Shown: piece by piece, positions 15,019 to 24,310 of the stretch
How the letters are laid out: every line of letters begins with the position of its first letter
How positions within the stretch are numbered: the first letter of the stretch is position 1
NCBI RefSeq assembly: GCF_050937815.1
Contig: NZ_JACDIJ010000003.1
Location: 1-64,000 of the forward strand
Reading direction: 5' to 3'
Origin: Treponema_C sp050937815
Lineage (GTDB): Bacteria; Spirochaetota; Spirochaetia; Treponematales; Treponemataceae
DNA length: 64,000 nucleotides
The notes under the pieces: generated by a model
Seen by the model: only the letters and a program-made list of their open reading frames with translations
The model's database searches: none
What the model was told of the DNA's origin: nothing
Program-made: the position numbers and the translations under genes

Positions 15019-17283
15019 TCAATCATTGTACATAGCCTTTTCCTGTTCGTTTGCATAAAACCGCCGAGAACGCGGCAGGATAAGCGCCGGCGTTTTTTGC
15101 CCTTTGCGAATCCTTACACCTCTAAAAGAATGCTGAGCATCCCACAATTTTTTATATATCCCGTTTTTTTTAATTAAATCGCCGTGTGTGCCCGATTCCG
15201 CCACCGTACCGGCTTCAAACACAAAAATCATATCGCAGTTTACAATTGCGGCAAGCTTATGCGCAATAACAATCGCTGTCGTACCGGCACCGAGATTATA
15301 AACGGTTTGCATAACGGCGCATTCGGTAAGCGCATCAAGGCCGGCCGTCGCTTCGTCAAGAATAAGCACGGAGGGATTACGGAGCAAAACACGCGCCAAA
15401 GCGATACGCTGGCGTTCTCCGCCCGAAAGAGTCGCCCCGCGTTCTCCGACAAAGGTATCGTAGCGGTCGGGCAGTTTTGAAATAAACTCGTCTGCCATAG
15501 CGGCTCTCGCTGCCGCATATACCGCTTCGTCAGGCAAATGCACAAGATCAAAACGTATATTATCTTTTATCGTACCTGAAAAAAGTAAAATATCCTGCGG
15601 AACATAGCCTATTGTTTTGCGGTAAGCACGAGTATCAAAATCCTTTATATTTATTCCGTCTACCGTAATTTCACCGGAATCGCAGCCGTAAAATTTCATC
15701 AACAGTTTTGCCGCCGTCGTTTTACCGGAGCCGGAGGTACCGACAAAGGCGACCTTTTGTCCCGCCTTTATAGACACGTTGAGGTTTTGCAGTGTATTTC
15801 CCCGTGTTCCGTATGCAAAATGAAGCGCTTTTATCCGTATATCTCCTTTTAACTTTTCTTTTTGTATTCCTCCGGAATTGACGCTTTCTTCAGGTATATC
15901 GAGAATCTCCGCCAAACGCACAGCTGCAACAAAGGCTTCTTGCAGTGAAGGCTGTAAAGTTAAAAGACGTGCCAGCGGCCCCAAAAAATAACCCGAAAGA
16001 ATTACAAACGAAATAAGCTGTCCTAAACTCATAGTACCGGTTAAAATCGAGATACTGCCTATCCAATAAACGGCAAGCGTTCCGCATTGATGTAAAAAAG
16101 CATGTAAAGTATTTTCGATATTGGCCATAGTACCGAGCTTAATCCCTTTTTGTATCGATTCTACAATCTTTATTTCCGTGCGTTCAAAGGCGAGTTTTTC
16201 GCTGGAAAGCGCTTTTAACGTTGCAATGCCGTTAATATTTTCCACCATAACGGATTGCTTGTCCGCATCCGTAACCGCCTTTGCCTTAAGGGCGTTTTTA
16301 TACGGCCCGAAAAACAACCATGCCGACAATGCCGAAAAAAACACGGGTATGACGGCGGCGATAAGGAGTTTTCCGCCGAAGACAAATAAAAAAACAGCGC
16401 CTATAACAAGCATAAGCGAGTCAAGAATAACGGACAATGAAGTCGAGGATATCGCATAGCGGATTGTAGCAGTATCGTTAATCCGCGATAAAATTTCACC
16501 TGTTTTTCGCGCAGTAAAAAAATCCATAGGCAATCTTAATATATGCCTAAAATATTCAAGCATAAGCGCCGCATCTATTTTATTTCCCATATACATCATA
16601 AGCTGGCTGCGCGAAAAGAGTAACAACGATTGAAACACAATACACAAGGCATACGCAAGCGAAAAAAGGGTTAACGTCATTTTAGCCCCTGTGTATAAAA
16701 CTTCGTCGATTAAGAATCTAAAATAAAATGCGCCGGCTATTCCCAAAAAACTTAAAAGAATGCTTGCGGTCAGTACTTCGGCAAAAATCTTTTTATATCC
16801 GGCTAAAACGCTGATAAACCGTGTCAGTTTTGTATCCGTATCCTTGTTTTTTTCAAACTTTTCGAGCGGAAAAATAATAAAAAAAATACCGGTCCATATC
16901 GGTGTAAACGTACTGGCTTTTATTTTTTTAAAACCGCACGCAGGATCCCCTATATACAGTATGCCGCTTTTGTATTTATACACGACAACGTAGTGATCGA
17001 GGTTGTTGTGCCGCGTATGGGCGATAAAAGGATATATCATGTCGGGGGGCAAGATTTTATTCGGACTTATACTGCCCTTACAGGAAAACCCCAACTCTTC
17101 GGCTCCCCGGATAATCCCGTAGCCGGAAGTGCCGTCTTTATCCGTACCCGCAAACCGCCTGATTATCGTCAGCGGAATTCTTTTCCCGTAATATTTGCAT
17201 AAAGACGCTAAACATGCCGGCGCACAGTCCGATTCATCATGCTGCATTACTACAACACAGCGGCGTAACAATCCGTTTAACAT
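15019..17283 (-). CDS. C39-peptidase ABC exporter (bacteriocin / type I secretion)
   Basis: 754 aa from the ATG at 17281-17283, preceded by GGAGGAACT; the frame is open 30 codons further upstream only because it runs into a repeat. Residues 1-140 form a C39 peptidase domain: QHDESDCAPAC with catalytic Cys20, His97 in NNLDHYVVVY and Asp113 in YIGDPA. Six membrane helices follow (about 165-450). The ATPase domain has GTSGSGKTT (Walker A), a Q-loop in GYVPQD, LSGGERQR (signature) and LILDEATAGLD (Walker B). It should cut double-glycine leaders and export the cargo with the HlyD and TolC-like proteins encoded just upstream. The GG-leader protein at 1387-2718 is a candidate substrate. Confidence 0.95.
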   Translation of the reverse strand: MLNGLLRRCVVVMQHDESDCAPACLASLCKYYGKRIPLTIIRRFAGTDKDGTSGYGIIRGAEELGFSCKGSISPNKILPPDMIYPFIAHTRHNNLDHYVVVYKYKSGILYIGDPACGFKKIKASTFTPIWTGIFFIIFPLEKFEKNKDTDTKLTRFISVLAGYKKIFAEVLTASILLSFLGIAGAFYFRFLIDEVLYTGAKMTLTLFSLAYALCIVFQSLLLFSRSQLMMYMGNKIDAALMLEYFRHILRLPMDFFTARKTGEILSRINDTATIRYAISSTSLSVILDSLMLVIGAVFLFVFGGKLLIAAVIPVFFSALSAWLFFGPYKNALKAKAVTDADKQSVMVENINGIATLKALSSEKLAFERTEIKIVESIQKGIKLGTMANIENTLHAFLHQCGTLAVYWIGSISILTGTMSLGQLISFVILSGYFLGPLARLLTLQPSLQEAFVAAVRLAEILDIPEESVNSGGIQKEKLKGDIRIKALHFAYGTRGNTLQNLNVSIKAGQKVAFVGTSGSGKTTAAKLLMKFYGCDSGEITVDGINIKDFDTRAYRKTIGYVPQDILLFSGTIKDNIRFDLVHLPDEAVYAAARAAMADEFISKLPDRYDTFVGERGATLSGGERQRIALARVLLRNPSVLILDEATAGLDALTECAVMQTVYNLGAGTTAIVIAHKLAAIVNCDMIFVFEAGTVAESGTHGDLIKKNGIYKKLWDAQHSFRGVRIRKGQKTPALILPRSRRFYANEQEKAMYND

Positions 17284-17327
17284 AGTTCCTCCATATACAA
17301 ATTTGCATTTTGCAAACTTGAGTAAAT

Positions 17328-17536
17328 AAACACCGAACACCATTTGTGTGAGGTGTTTCAACCCTCCTCTCACAAAAAGTCATGAAGAAAGTGTCAACTT
17401 TCGAATGACTTTTTACGCACGTTCGCAACGCAGTGAGAACGTGCATACAATACTATGACGTTTTGCGCGGTGTTTCGTCGCAAAACTCATGTTGAAACAC
17501 CGAACACCATTTGTGTGAGGTGTTTCAACCCTCCTC
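17328..17536 (-). repeat. structured intergenic repeat, copy C
   Basis: About 209 bp in the gap between the TolC-like gene and the C39 exporter gene, in their orientation. In minus-strand order: hairpin H1 GTTGAAACACC/GGTGTTTCAAC (17491-17529), H2 GTTTTGCG/CGCAAAAC (17460-17486), H3 GCACGTTC/GAACGTGC (17417-17444), H4 AAAAAGTCAT/ATGACTTTTT enclosing GAAAGT-TGAC-ACTTTC (17374-17414), a GGAGGG tract, then a second partial H1 (17328-17358). It shares loop and core sequences with copies A, B and D but has different stems from A and B. Confidence 0.85.
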
Positions 17537-17592
17537 CCATAAAAAATCAAACCGAAAAAGCATCCTGCCGCATACGGACTTTTTTGCAAGTT

Positions 17593-19029
17593 TTAATAAC
17601 CGTTTAAAAGTGCGGAAATGCGGTTTAAGCGGACCTCCTTATACATATTCGCCGCCAGACGGGCATTCAGCTTTTGATATTCAAAACCCGTTTCGCTAAG
17701 GTATCCTTGCGCACACAAGGTCCGTGCGGTAAGGGTTTTATTATCCGAATCGATTTTATCCTTCAACGCTTTTTCGGATAAATTTTTCAGCAAACAAAGA
17801 TTTGTTTGATAGTGTTTTTCTTGCAATTCCCTGTTTTTAAAAAGCTGTTCCTCCGATAATTTGTAAAACCTCCATGCATGTACCGAAAAAGCGTTTTGTC
17901 TATATTCTGCGGCAAAGGGATAAAGCGGAAGACGCAAAGCAAGAGAAAAATTCCAATTCCACCGGCCGGCATTTTTCCAATACTTTCCGATAAAATCCGG
18001 GAAAAAAGACGCTCCGTCCGATAGGGCAGGTACGCCTGTAGGTTCGGCAGATGCGGAAAAACGCAGCAGAGGCAATGAAGAAAGCTGCCGTTCGGTTTCG
18101 GTATAAAACGCCCTTTCCAGCCTTTTTGCTTCAAGCACATAGGAAAGAGCGTTTTGCACACTGTTTTTTTCCGTATATGTTTCCCAGCAGTCAATCCATA
18201 CATCAATATCAAAGGGAAGCGGTTTTGTTTCCAAACCGAAAACATATAAACTTTGTATAAGATTTTCATATTGCCGCTTCATTTGCAAAAAGGCGACATA
18301 GGATTCAAAACGATCAGTATTGCGTTGTGCCAATTCAAAGGACGAAAGCCGTCCCAGCCGCCACAATTGCTCGTCCGCATACGAGTCTTTTTTTTGAAGT
18401 TCTTGCCGCTCTTGTTCCAATAAAATGCGTTCGTGCAATAAAAGACAGCGTCCGACGCTAAAAACCGCATCGGCAATGATGCGTTTTTCCGCTATTTTTA
18501 ATTGGAGTTCCGCCATATCTTTTTCCAAGTTATAAGCTTTCGATTGTCCTTCCAAAACAAAACTGAGCATTTCCGGAGCCGCAGCATAAACGGGAACATG
18601 TACGGCGGCAAAAACGGAAAACTCATAGGGCCGGGCGGCGCCGCTTTTTTTATTGAGTGCAAAAAACTGATCGGCTTGTACTTGTACGCCGATTCCGCCG
18701 GGTATCTCTTGCAGCAGCACAAATGCTGTTTTAAGGGCATGACTTTGTGCCGATACCGTCTTATCCGTATCCAAAAAACCTCCGTAGCTCATATCAATGG
18801 CCGGACGGGGAAGCCAGCGATACTTATACGGCTGCAATACGAAAACGGCATTATTGTACTCCAAAAGCGCGCTTTGATATGCGGGACTGGTACGCAGCAC
18901 CGTATCGATAAAGCCGACACACAAATCGGCGCCGTTTTGGGGAAAAAGCGGAAAAAAACAAAATAAAACCGGCAAAAGTGTCGATATTTTTTTTACCATA
19001 CCGAATCGAAGCGTTTTAATATATACCAT
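17593..19029 (-). CDS. TolC-like outer membrane efflux protein
   Basis: 478 aa. A signal peptide (STLLPVLFCFFPLFPQ) follows a short basic segment; the start may be the ATG at 19029 or the one at 18999. The mature part is rich in long helices with repeated Leu/Gln/Arg heptads (about residues 130-260 and 330-470), the pattern of outer membrane factors, and lacks a lipobox. It overlaps the 3' end of the HlyD gene, so it is translationally coupled. With that adaptor and the C39 ABC exporter it completes a tripartite type I secretion channel across both membranes. Confidence 0.82.
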   Translation of the reverse strand: MVYIKTLRFGMVKKISTLLPVLFCFFPLFPQNGADLCVGFIDTVLRTSPAYQSALLEYNNAVFVLQPYKYRWLPRPAIDMSYGGFLDTDKTVSAQSHALKTAFVLLQEIPGGIGVQVQADQFFALNKKSGAARPYEFSVFAAVHVPVYAAAPEMLSFVLEGQSKAYNLEKDMAELQLKIAEKRIIADAVFSVGRCLLLHERILLEQERQELQKKDSYADEQLWRLGRLSSFELAQRNTDRFESYVAFLQMKRQYENLIQSLYVFGLETKPLPFDIDVWIDCWETYTEKNSVQNALSYVLEAKRLERAFYTETERQLSSLPLLRFSASAEPTGVPALSDGASFFPDFIGKYWKNAGRWNWNFSLALRLPLYPFAAEYRQNAFSVHAWRFYKLSEEQLFKNRELQEKHYQTNLCLLKNLSEKALKDKIDSDNKTLTARTLCAQGYLSETGFEYQKLNARLAANMYKEVRLNRISALLNGY

Positions 19030-20147
19030 AAGACTGTTTGCTCTTTAAGAATAATTCTTGCGTCCGTTTCCAAACCGCTTTTTATCGGATAGCGGTGCTT
19101 TTTTTTATCTTCCAAAAACGGAGCGTCCATATCGGTTAGAACGGTAAAATATAAAAATCCCCGTGCATCGGCCGATACGTCCGGATCGATCGATATGATT
19201 TTCCCCTCAAGCCCTCCGAATTCGTAAAAGGGAAAAGCGGGGAAGCGGAACTTTACCCTCATGTTTTCTTTTAATCTTCCGCTCATTTTTGCCGGAATTC
19301 TCAATTCGACCCTATATGCATCGGTGTCGGCAGGAATTATATTAAGTATGTTTTGATCGGCAAAAAGGTAATCGTTTTTGTTAAGTGAAGATACTTCCTG
19401 TACTGTCCCCGTTATCGGCGCGTATACGGAAGCGTTTTTTATATCCATACGGACTTGTTCGAGCCGACTTTTTAAACCTTCAAGTTCGACAATGCTTTGT
19501 ATGTATTCGTCACTTATTTGTTTTATAAAAGAAGCTTTATAGGTTTCCAAATTAAAAAAACGAAGATTTTTTTCATATTCCAATTCATGCAGTTTTACCG
19601 GCGTTACGGCTTCGGCAGGCATACTCAAAGCATCCTGCCACGTTTTTTCGGCAAGCACATACTGCTTTTCAAGCACTTCTTTTTGATACCGATACGCATT
19701 AAACCGCATCAAAGCGCTGGTATTCGTTTTGTCAATGCACACCCTGCCGCTGTAAAAACTTTTTTCCGTTTGCCGAAGCCCCTCTGTTTTTATACGGAGT
19801 TTTTCAAAACTCGTTTTTAAAGCGGTTTCTTTTGCCGAAAACGCCCGCGAATCGATTTGCAATAATAACGCGCCTTTTTCAACCTTACAGCCGGGACTGT
19901 AGTATAGGCCGGTAATTTCCCCGGAAACCGCATTTTTTACGTGCGAAATATTGGAACAGGGGCGCACTATTCCGTTTGCCGGAACGACTTCTTCCATTTT
20001 GCCGAATACAATCCAGCATACGACACAAAGGCACAGGGTCGCAATAATCCACACCGTTACCGACAATTCTTTCGGTTCTTTATACCGCAAAATTTCATAG
20101 CTGTAATCCAGCCGATTTATCGGTATAAGCAACAGAGGCTCTTTCAT
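18993..20147 (-). CDS. HlyD-family membrane fusion protein
   Basis: 384 aa from the ATG at 20145-20147 right after GGGAGGAAG. One membrane segment (about residues 29-48, VTVWIIATLCLCVVCWIVF) is followed by a biotinyl-lipoyl half (EEVVPANGIVRPCSNISHVKNAVSGEI), a coiled-coil hairpin (about 100-230), the second lipoyl half (VYAPITGTVQEV) and a beta-barrel domain. This is the adaptor linking the inner-membrane exporter to the TolC-like channel. The gene begins immediately after a copy of the structured repeat; the frame stays open back through the repeat, so an extended N-terminus is formally possible. Confidence 0.93.
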   Translation of the reverse strand: MKEPLLLIPINRLDYSYEILRYKEPKELSVTVWIIATLCLCVVCWIVFGKMEEVVPANGIVRPCSNISHVKNAVSGEITGLYYSPGCKVEKGALLLQIDSRAFSAKETALKTSFEKLRIKTEGLRQTEKSFYSGRVCIDKTNTSALMRFNAYRYQKEVLEKQYVLAEKTWQDALSMPAEAVTPVKLHELEYEKNLRFFNLETYKASFIKQISDEYIQSIVELEGLKSRLEQVRMDIKNASVYAPITGTVQEVSSLNKNDYLFADQNILNIIPADTDAYRVELRIPAKMSGRLKENMRVKFRFPAFPFYEFGGLEGKIISIDPDVSADARGFLYFTVLTDMDAPFLEDKKKHRYPIKSGLETDARIILKEQTVLWYILKRFDSVW

Positions 20148-20150
20148 CTT

Positions 20151-20229
20151 CCTCCCATAAAAAGTCATGAAGAAAGTGTCAACTTTCGAATGACTTTTTA
20201 CGCACGTTCGCAACACAGTGAGAACGTGC
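20151..20229 (-). repeat. structured intergenic repeat, copy D (H3-H4 only)
   Basis: Contains H4 AAAAAGTCAT (20159-20168) / ATGACTTTTT (20190-20199) around the core at 20172-20187, and H3 GCACGTTC (20202-20209) / GAACGTGC (20222-20229). It is almost identical to that part of copy C, with very few substitutions. It lies directly against the start of the HlyD gene, so it would be the 5' untranslated leader of the exporter operon. Confidence 0.85.
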
Positions 20230-20317
20230 ATACAATATACTTATAGGGGTTCAAATGAAAAAAAACAGAGTTTTTTACAAAATTTAAATCTCTTTTTTGC
20301 GGAATACGCTACCCTTC

Positions 20318-20345
20318 TTGACACTCTTATGTTTTATACTATAAT
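20318..20345 (+). promoter_or_regulatory. promoter of the HDOD gene (leaderless)
   Basis: TTGACA (20318-20323), 16-bp spacer, TATAAT (20340-20345); near-consensus. The ATG at 20352 is 6 nt downstream with no Shine-Dalgarno. Confidence 0.75.
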
Positions 20346-20351
20346 AACATT

Positions 20352-21836
20352 ATGAGTGAAATAAGCTTGTCCACTGCCAAAATACAAAAAGCCGTTCAAG
20401 CCGGTGTTCCTCTGTCCATAACTACCTATACCCTTCCGCATCAAATGGAATTATATATGGCTGAAGTCCTCACCGCATTTCTTAAAGAACTCAATCAAGA
20501 AGGAATGATTGAGTACATGGTTTACTGCCTGGGTGAGTTGACCACAAATGCAAAAAAAGCCAACACAAAGAGGGTGTATTTTAAGGAAAAAGGTTTAAAC
20601 ATAAACGATCCCCACGATTATGAAACCGGAATGGAAAATTTTAAAAACGACACCTTGGATAATATACGCTATTATTTGCAGTTACAAAAAAATGCCGGTT
20701 TATATGTAAAGCTGATTTTACAATACGCCGCGGATAAAATAAAGATAGAGGTCCGCAATAATGCGGATTTAACGGCAACCGAATATAAGCGTATACATGA
20801 TAAAATAACGCGGGCACAGCAATATTCGTCGGTAGAAGAAGCCTTTTCCGCCGCCGTTGACGCAACGGAAGGGGCGGGACTGGGACTTATTATCATGGTA
20901 TTGATGCTTGCCAAAATAGGAGCTACGGGCGACAGTATCCGAGTGTTTTCAGAAAACGGAGAAACGATAAGCAGAATTATCGTTCCCATAAACAAAGAAC
21001 ACAAGGAAAAAATATCCATGCTTTCGAAGGAATTGGTCGATATTATAGATACCCTGCCCCAATTTCCCGAAAACATTGCCCGCATAAACACCTTATTAAA
21101 CGATCCCAATTTAAAGCTTTCCGATATTGCGGCTCAAATCAGTAATGACGTTGCCTTAACGGCCGACTTATTAAAACTGGTTAATTCGGCTGCGTTTTCC
21201 TTAACAAACCCCTGCCATAATATTACCGATGCGGTAAAATTGGTGGGTATCAACGGTATAAAAAACCTTTTATATTCGTTAGGTTCCATAAAAAGTTTGG
21301 GAAACTCCACAAAGGCGCAGCGTTTACTATGGAATCATTCGTACCGCGTCGCTTTTTATTCCTATAATCTCAGCAGGAATTTTTATGCATCGGAGCGGGC
21401 GGTTGTAGACGATTCTTATGTATGCGGTTTGCTGCACGATATGGGTAAAGTGGTTTTCGATTCGGCACACCCGAAACTGATTGAAAAATTCAAAAAGCTG
21501 TGCGAAGCAAAAGCATTGTCATCCTCGGTTTTCGAACGCTTGGCGGCCGGAACAAACCATTCCGAAATAGGTTCTCTTATCGCTGAAAAATGGAATTTTC
21601 CGAAGGTAATAACCGAGTCGATCCGCTATCATCACGCTCCGACATCCGCTTCAAACGATACTAAAAAACTCGTACACATTGTATATTTTGCAAATATGAT
21701 TTCGCATTATCAGGAAAACGAAATAGAATTTTATCAATTCGATCCGGAAATCCTCAAGGAATTCCGCATTGAAAACGAAGAGCAGCTGCAAAACATATCG
21801 ACACGGCTGCAAAAAGCATTTAAAGAAGAAACATAA
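20352..21836 (+). CDS. histidine-kinase-like ATPase / HDOD fusion protein
   Basis: 494 aa. The N-terminal half (about 1-215) looks like a GHKL ATPase: LGELTTNAKKANTK as N-box near residue 55 and EGAGLGLIIMV as G-box near 175. There is no obvious phospho-acceptor histidine domain. The C-terminal half (about 225-430) is an HDOD domain with LPQFPENIARINTLLNDPNLKLSDIAAQISNDVALTADLLKLVNSA and CGLLHDMGKVVFDS. HDOD proteins act in signalling and often sit in chemotaxis or cyclic-dinucleotide circuits. The combination suggests a nucleotide-dependent signalling scaffold. The near-consensus promoter places the transcript start at the ATG. Confidence 0.85.
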   Translation: MSEISLSTAKIQKAVQAGVPLSITTYTLPHQMELYMAEVLTAFLKELNQEGMIEYMVYCLGELTTNAKKANTKRVYFKEKGLNINDPHDYETGMENFKNDTLDNIRYYLQLQKNAGLYVKLILQYAADKIKIEVRNNADLTATEYKRIHDKITRAQQYSSVEEAFSAAVDATEGAGLGLIIMVLMLAKIGATGDSIRVFSENGETISRIIVPINKEHKEKISMLSKELVDIIDTLPQFPENIARINTLLNDPNLKLSDIAAQISNDVALTADLLKLVNSAAFSLTNPCHNITDAVKLVGINGIKNLLYSLGSIKSLGNSTKAQRLLWNHSYRVAFYSYNLSRNFYASERAVVDDSYVCGLLHDMGKVVFDSAHPKLIEKFKKLCEAKALSSSVFERLAAGTNHSEIGSLIAEKWNFPKVITESIRYHHAPTSASNDTKKLVHIVYFANMISHYQENEIEFYQFDPEILKEFRIENEEQLQNISTRLQKAFKEET

Positions 21837-21841
21837 AACGC

Positions 21842-22819
21842 TTATACGGACTCCCGGTTCGAGTCCGTATCGGCAGCGCAGCGGGTCGCCGCCCATGCTT
21901 GCATAAGAATACCGAAGGCGACTCCTACATTAAGAGAAGCTTTTATTCCGCTTACCGGAATCGTTACGGTTCCGTAGGCGGCTTTTTTTAAGGTTTCCGG
22001 ATTTATGCCCAATTCTTCCGAACCTATAACAACGATGCCCTTTTTCGGAAACACAAAACTGTTCAACGCCGTACCGCCGGTTTCCAACGCAAAAACGGGA
22101 ATACCGGGCATACGGGCTAAAATATCGTCCAGCGGAAGCCGTTCATGGGGCAATAAACCGATACAGCCCATTGCCGAACGCAGGGCGCGAGGATGGGCGG
22201 GATCCGTACAAAAAGGCGATAAAAATAATTTTTCCGCCCCGAACGCTTCGGCGGTACGGAAAATCGAGCCAAGATTAAACGGAGAACGAATATCTTCCGC
22301 ATACACAAATAAGCCGCTGTGAAAGGGACGGGCGCACACGCTTGTACCGGCTCGATTTTCAGGCGAAGCCGCATAGGGCGCATTGTGTGCCGCAGAAGGT
22401 ACAGTATGTGCGCATTGTGCATTCTGTGCCGTATCGCGCGTTTGATTGTGCAGCGCTTCAGCGCCGTAACCCGGATGCGGAGCAATAATAAGATCCCATT
22501 CGGCACTCGGCGTTCCGGCAATGGCCAGTAAAAAGTTCCGTGCCGTATTGCAGATTCTGCGCTCGTCAAAAGGGAAGGCATTCAACATTTGTTTTAACTG
22601 CGCTTGTGCCTCCGGCGGCAGTTTTGGGTCTTCAATAATAATGCGTATGATTTGTTTTATATAGTCTTGCCGGCTTAAAAAACGAAACGCCGATTGGGAT
22701 TTTTGTAAAGTCGTATCGGGAATGCCGATTATATCGCGTTCCAAAGCGCCGAGGGTAAGAATAAGTTTTCTTCGGCGAAATCCGCCGTGCATTCGATTCA
22801 GCTTTACAGGATCAATCAT
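21842..22819 (-). CDS. TrmH/SpoU family RNA 2'-O-methyltransferase
   Basis: 325 aa. The C-terminal 150 residues hold the SPOUT motifs: EDIRSPFNLGSIFRTAEAFGAEKLFLSPF (motif 1), IVVIGSEELGINPE (motif 2) and IPVSGIKASLNVGVAFGI (motif 3), which form the knotted SAM site. The N-terminal half is variable with a His/Asn/Ala-rich low-complexity insert near residues 130-155. It methylates a ribose in rRNA or tRNA; the site cannot be told. It begins 7 nt after the Fe-ADH gene on the same strand. A 10-bp hairpin ATACGGACTC/GAGTCCGTAT (21844-21870) lies inside its last codons and may stop transcription from both sides. Confidence 0.9.
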   Translation of the reverse strand: MIDPVKLNRMHGGFRRRKLILTLGALERDIIGIPDTTLQKSQSAFRFLSRQDYIKQIIRIIIEDPKLPPEAQAQLKQMLNAFPFDERRICNTARNFLLAIAGTPSAEWDLIIAPHPGYGAEALHNQTRDTAQNAQCAHTVPSAAHNAPYAASPENRAGTSVCARPFHSGLFVYAEDIRSPFNLGSIFRTAEAFGAEKLFLSPFCTDPAHPRALRSAMGCIGLLPHERLPLDDILARMPGIPVFALETGGTALNSFVFPKKGIVVIGSEELGINPETLKKAAYGTVTIPVSGIKASLNVGVAFGILMQAWAATRCAADTDSNRESV

Positions 22820-22826
22820 GCTTCAT

Positions 22827-23975
22827 TTAAAAAGCGCGTTTTATGATATCAAACAAATCGTCTTCGGCCAAGGAGCGGTGAAAATCAATCGCCGCTCCGA
22901 GTTTTCCCAAATCGTCTACACAAAGCGCAAGCTGTTCTATCGAAACGGATAAATCCTTTAGTCTGGCAGGCAAATTAAAGAGGGCTATTTTATTCCGTAC
23001 CGCTTCCACAAATAAAGCAACGGCATTATCGTTAGAAGATGTGTCGGGCGCCATTTTAAGAATTTTTGCAAGCTTTGCCAATCGTTCCGCTTTGAATTTC
23101 GCCGCATCTTCGATAATATGAGGCAATAAAATAGTTGAAACCAGCGACGGAGAAATCTTATACCGGGCGCTGACGGCATGAGAAAGAAAGGTTCCGACTC
23201 CGTTTGAGCTGGATGCAGCTCCCAACGACGCCATACACCCGCCTTCCACTGCAAACTGCTCTTTCGGAGCTGCCGTTAAAAGAGCGGAACTGCCCGAAAG
23301 CGCATAACCGAGCAATTCTACAGCTTTTTCTATAATAGTGTCCGAAAAAAAATTCGCTTTTTGAGAAATATAGGCTTCGACGGCAATACATACGGTTTGC
23401 AGCGTCATCGATATAAATTGATTTTCCGTCAGCGAAACGACAAGATTGGGATCAAAGACGGCAAGACGGCACAAGCCCGGCTGCAATTTTATAATTTTAA
23501 GCTGTCCGGTCCTTGCATCTATAATAGGAGCTTTATCGACAAAAAGAAAACCGTTCGATGCTGTTGTCGGGATACATATGTAGGGCAAAGCTTCTTCGGC
23601 GGGAAGGGCGCCTTCGGTAAAATCATAGATGTTTTTTTCTTCATCAAACAGAGCACAAACCGTTTTACCTATATTGGCAATTTTCATTCCGCCGATTGTT
23701 ATTAATCCGTGAACCCGTGCATCTCTGGCTAATTTTAAAGCTTGTTCGACAAGGGCGGTGTCGGGGGTGGATGAAATTTCATCGAAGACAATAAAATCTA
23801 TATTTCGGTCTTTTAAGGATTGATCTATTTTTTCAATTATTCCGAATTCATGGAGAACCGGATCGACAATGAGCAAAAAGCGATGTCCCCAGTCGCGTAT
23901 AAACTGGCCGACCCTGCTTGAAGAATAAGAACCTAATACTATATTCGGAGAGATTCTAAAAATAAAATCAGCCAT
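22827..23975 (-). CDS. iron-containing alcohol dehydrogenase family protein
   Basis: 382 aa, full length for the family. The N-terminal Rossmann-like part has FLLIVDPVLHEFGIIEKI and GLITIGGMKIANIGKTV (glycine-rich NAD loop near residue 95); PTTASNGFLF near 138 matches the TTAGTGSE-like motif only loosely. The metal-binding region is probably near residues 180-290 (HAVSARYKISPSLVSTILLPHIIEDAA). The divergent motif suggests a glycerol-dehydrogenase-like or sugar-phosphate subfamily rather than ethanol dehydrogenase. It is the upstream partner of trmH and lies 12 bp after flgM. Confidence 0.82.
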   Translation of the reverse strand: MADFIFRISPNIVLGSYSSSRVGQFIRDWGHRFLLIVDPVLHEFGIIEKIDQSLKDRNIDFIVFDEISSTPDTALVEQALKLARDARVHGLITIGGMKIANIGKTVCALFDEEKNIYDFTEGALPAEEALPYICIPTTASNGFLFVDKAPIIDARTGQLKIIKLQPGLCRLAVFDPNLVVSLTENQFISMTLQTVCIAVEAYISQKANFFSDTIIEKAVELLGYALSGSSALLTAAPKEQFAVEGGCMASLGAASSSNGVGTFLSHAVSARYKISPSLVSTILLPHIIEDAAKFKAERLAKLAKILKMAPDTSSNDNAVALFVEAVRNKIALFNLPARLKDLSVSIEQLALCVDDLGKLGAAIDFHRSLAEDDLFDIIKRAF

Positions 23976-23987
23976 AACGACTCCGAT

Positions 23988-24275
23988 TTATAAACCGAAG
24001 CTCCTCATAATCTTATCTGCGGTCGATGAAATAGTGTCGGCGTTTAAGTATGCAGGATTTTGAATTTTTTCACGCACTTCGGCTATCCGATCGGCACGGA
24101 CATCCGGAGTTTCTGCAGCGATTTCCGACAAGTAATAAGCTTCCGCCATTTCCCGTGCTTCATCGGAAATGCTTATACTGTCATAACCCGACTTAAGGGA
24201 GTGTTTTACCGGGGTTTTTTGGTTGTTTTGAATGTCTTTTAGAGGGTCTATTCCTCCGAGTCTGTCAATAGTCAT
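23988..24275 (-). CDS. flgM: anti-sigma-28 factor FlgM
   Basis: 95 aa. The N-terminus is short and disordered (DRLGGIDPLKDIQNNQKTP). The C-terminal region has the FlgM sigma-binding pattern VRADRIAEVREKIQNPAYL followed by ADKIMRSF. It would hold FliA inactive until the hook-basal body is finished and then be exported through the flagellar type III apparatus. No other flagellar gene is nearby. It is first in a probable flgM-ADH-trmH unit. Confidence 0.88.
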   Translation of the reverse strand: MTIDRLGGIDPLKDIQNNQKTPVKHSLKSGYDSISISDEAREMAEAYYLSEIAAETPDVRADRIAEVREKIQNPAYLNADTISSTADKIMRSFGL

Positions 24276-24310
24276 TTTAGTTTGCCTCTCTTTTTATGTC
24301 GGATTCTCCT

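Noticed and set aside
17237..17446. Open frame in repeat C encoding a 69-aa peptide with SKVDTFF
   Set aside because: It lies wholly in the structured repeat, and the same peptide occurs in copy D; the frame is a by-product of the conserved core.
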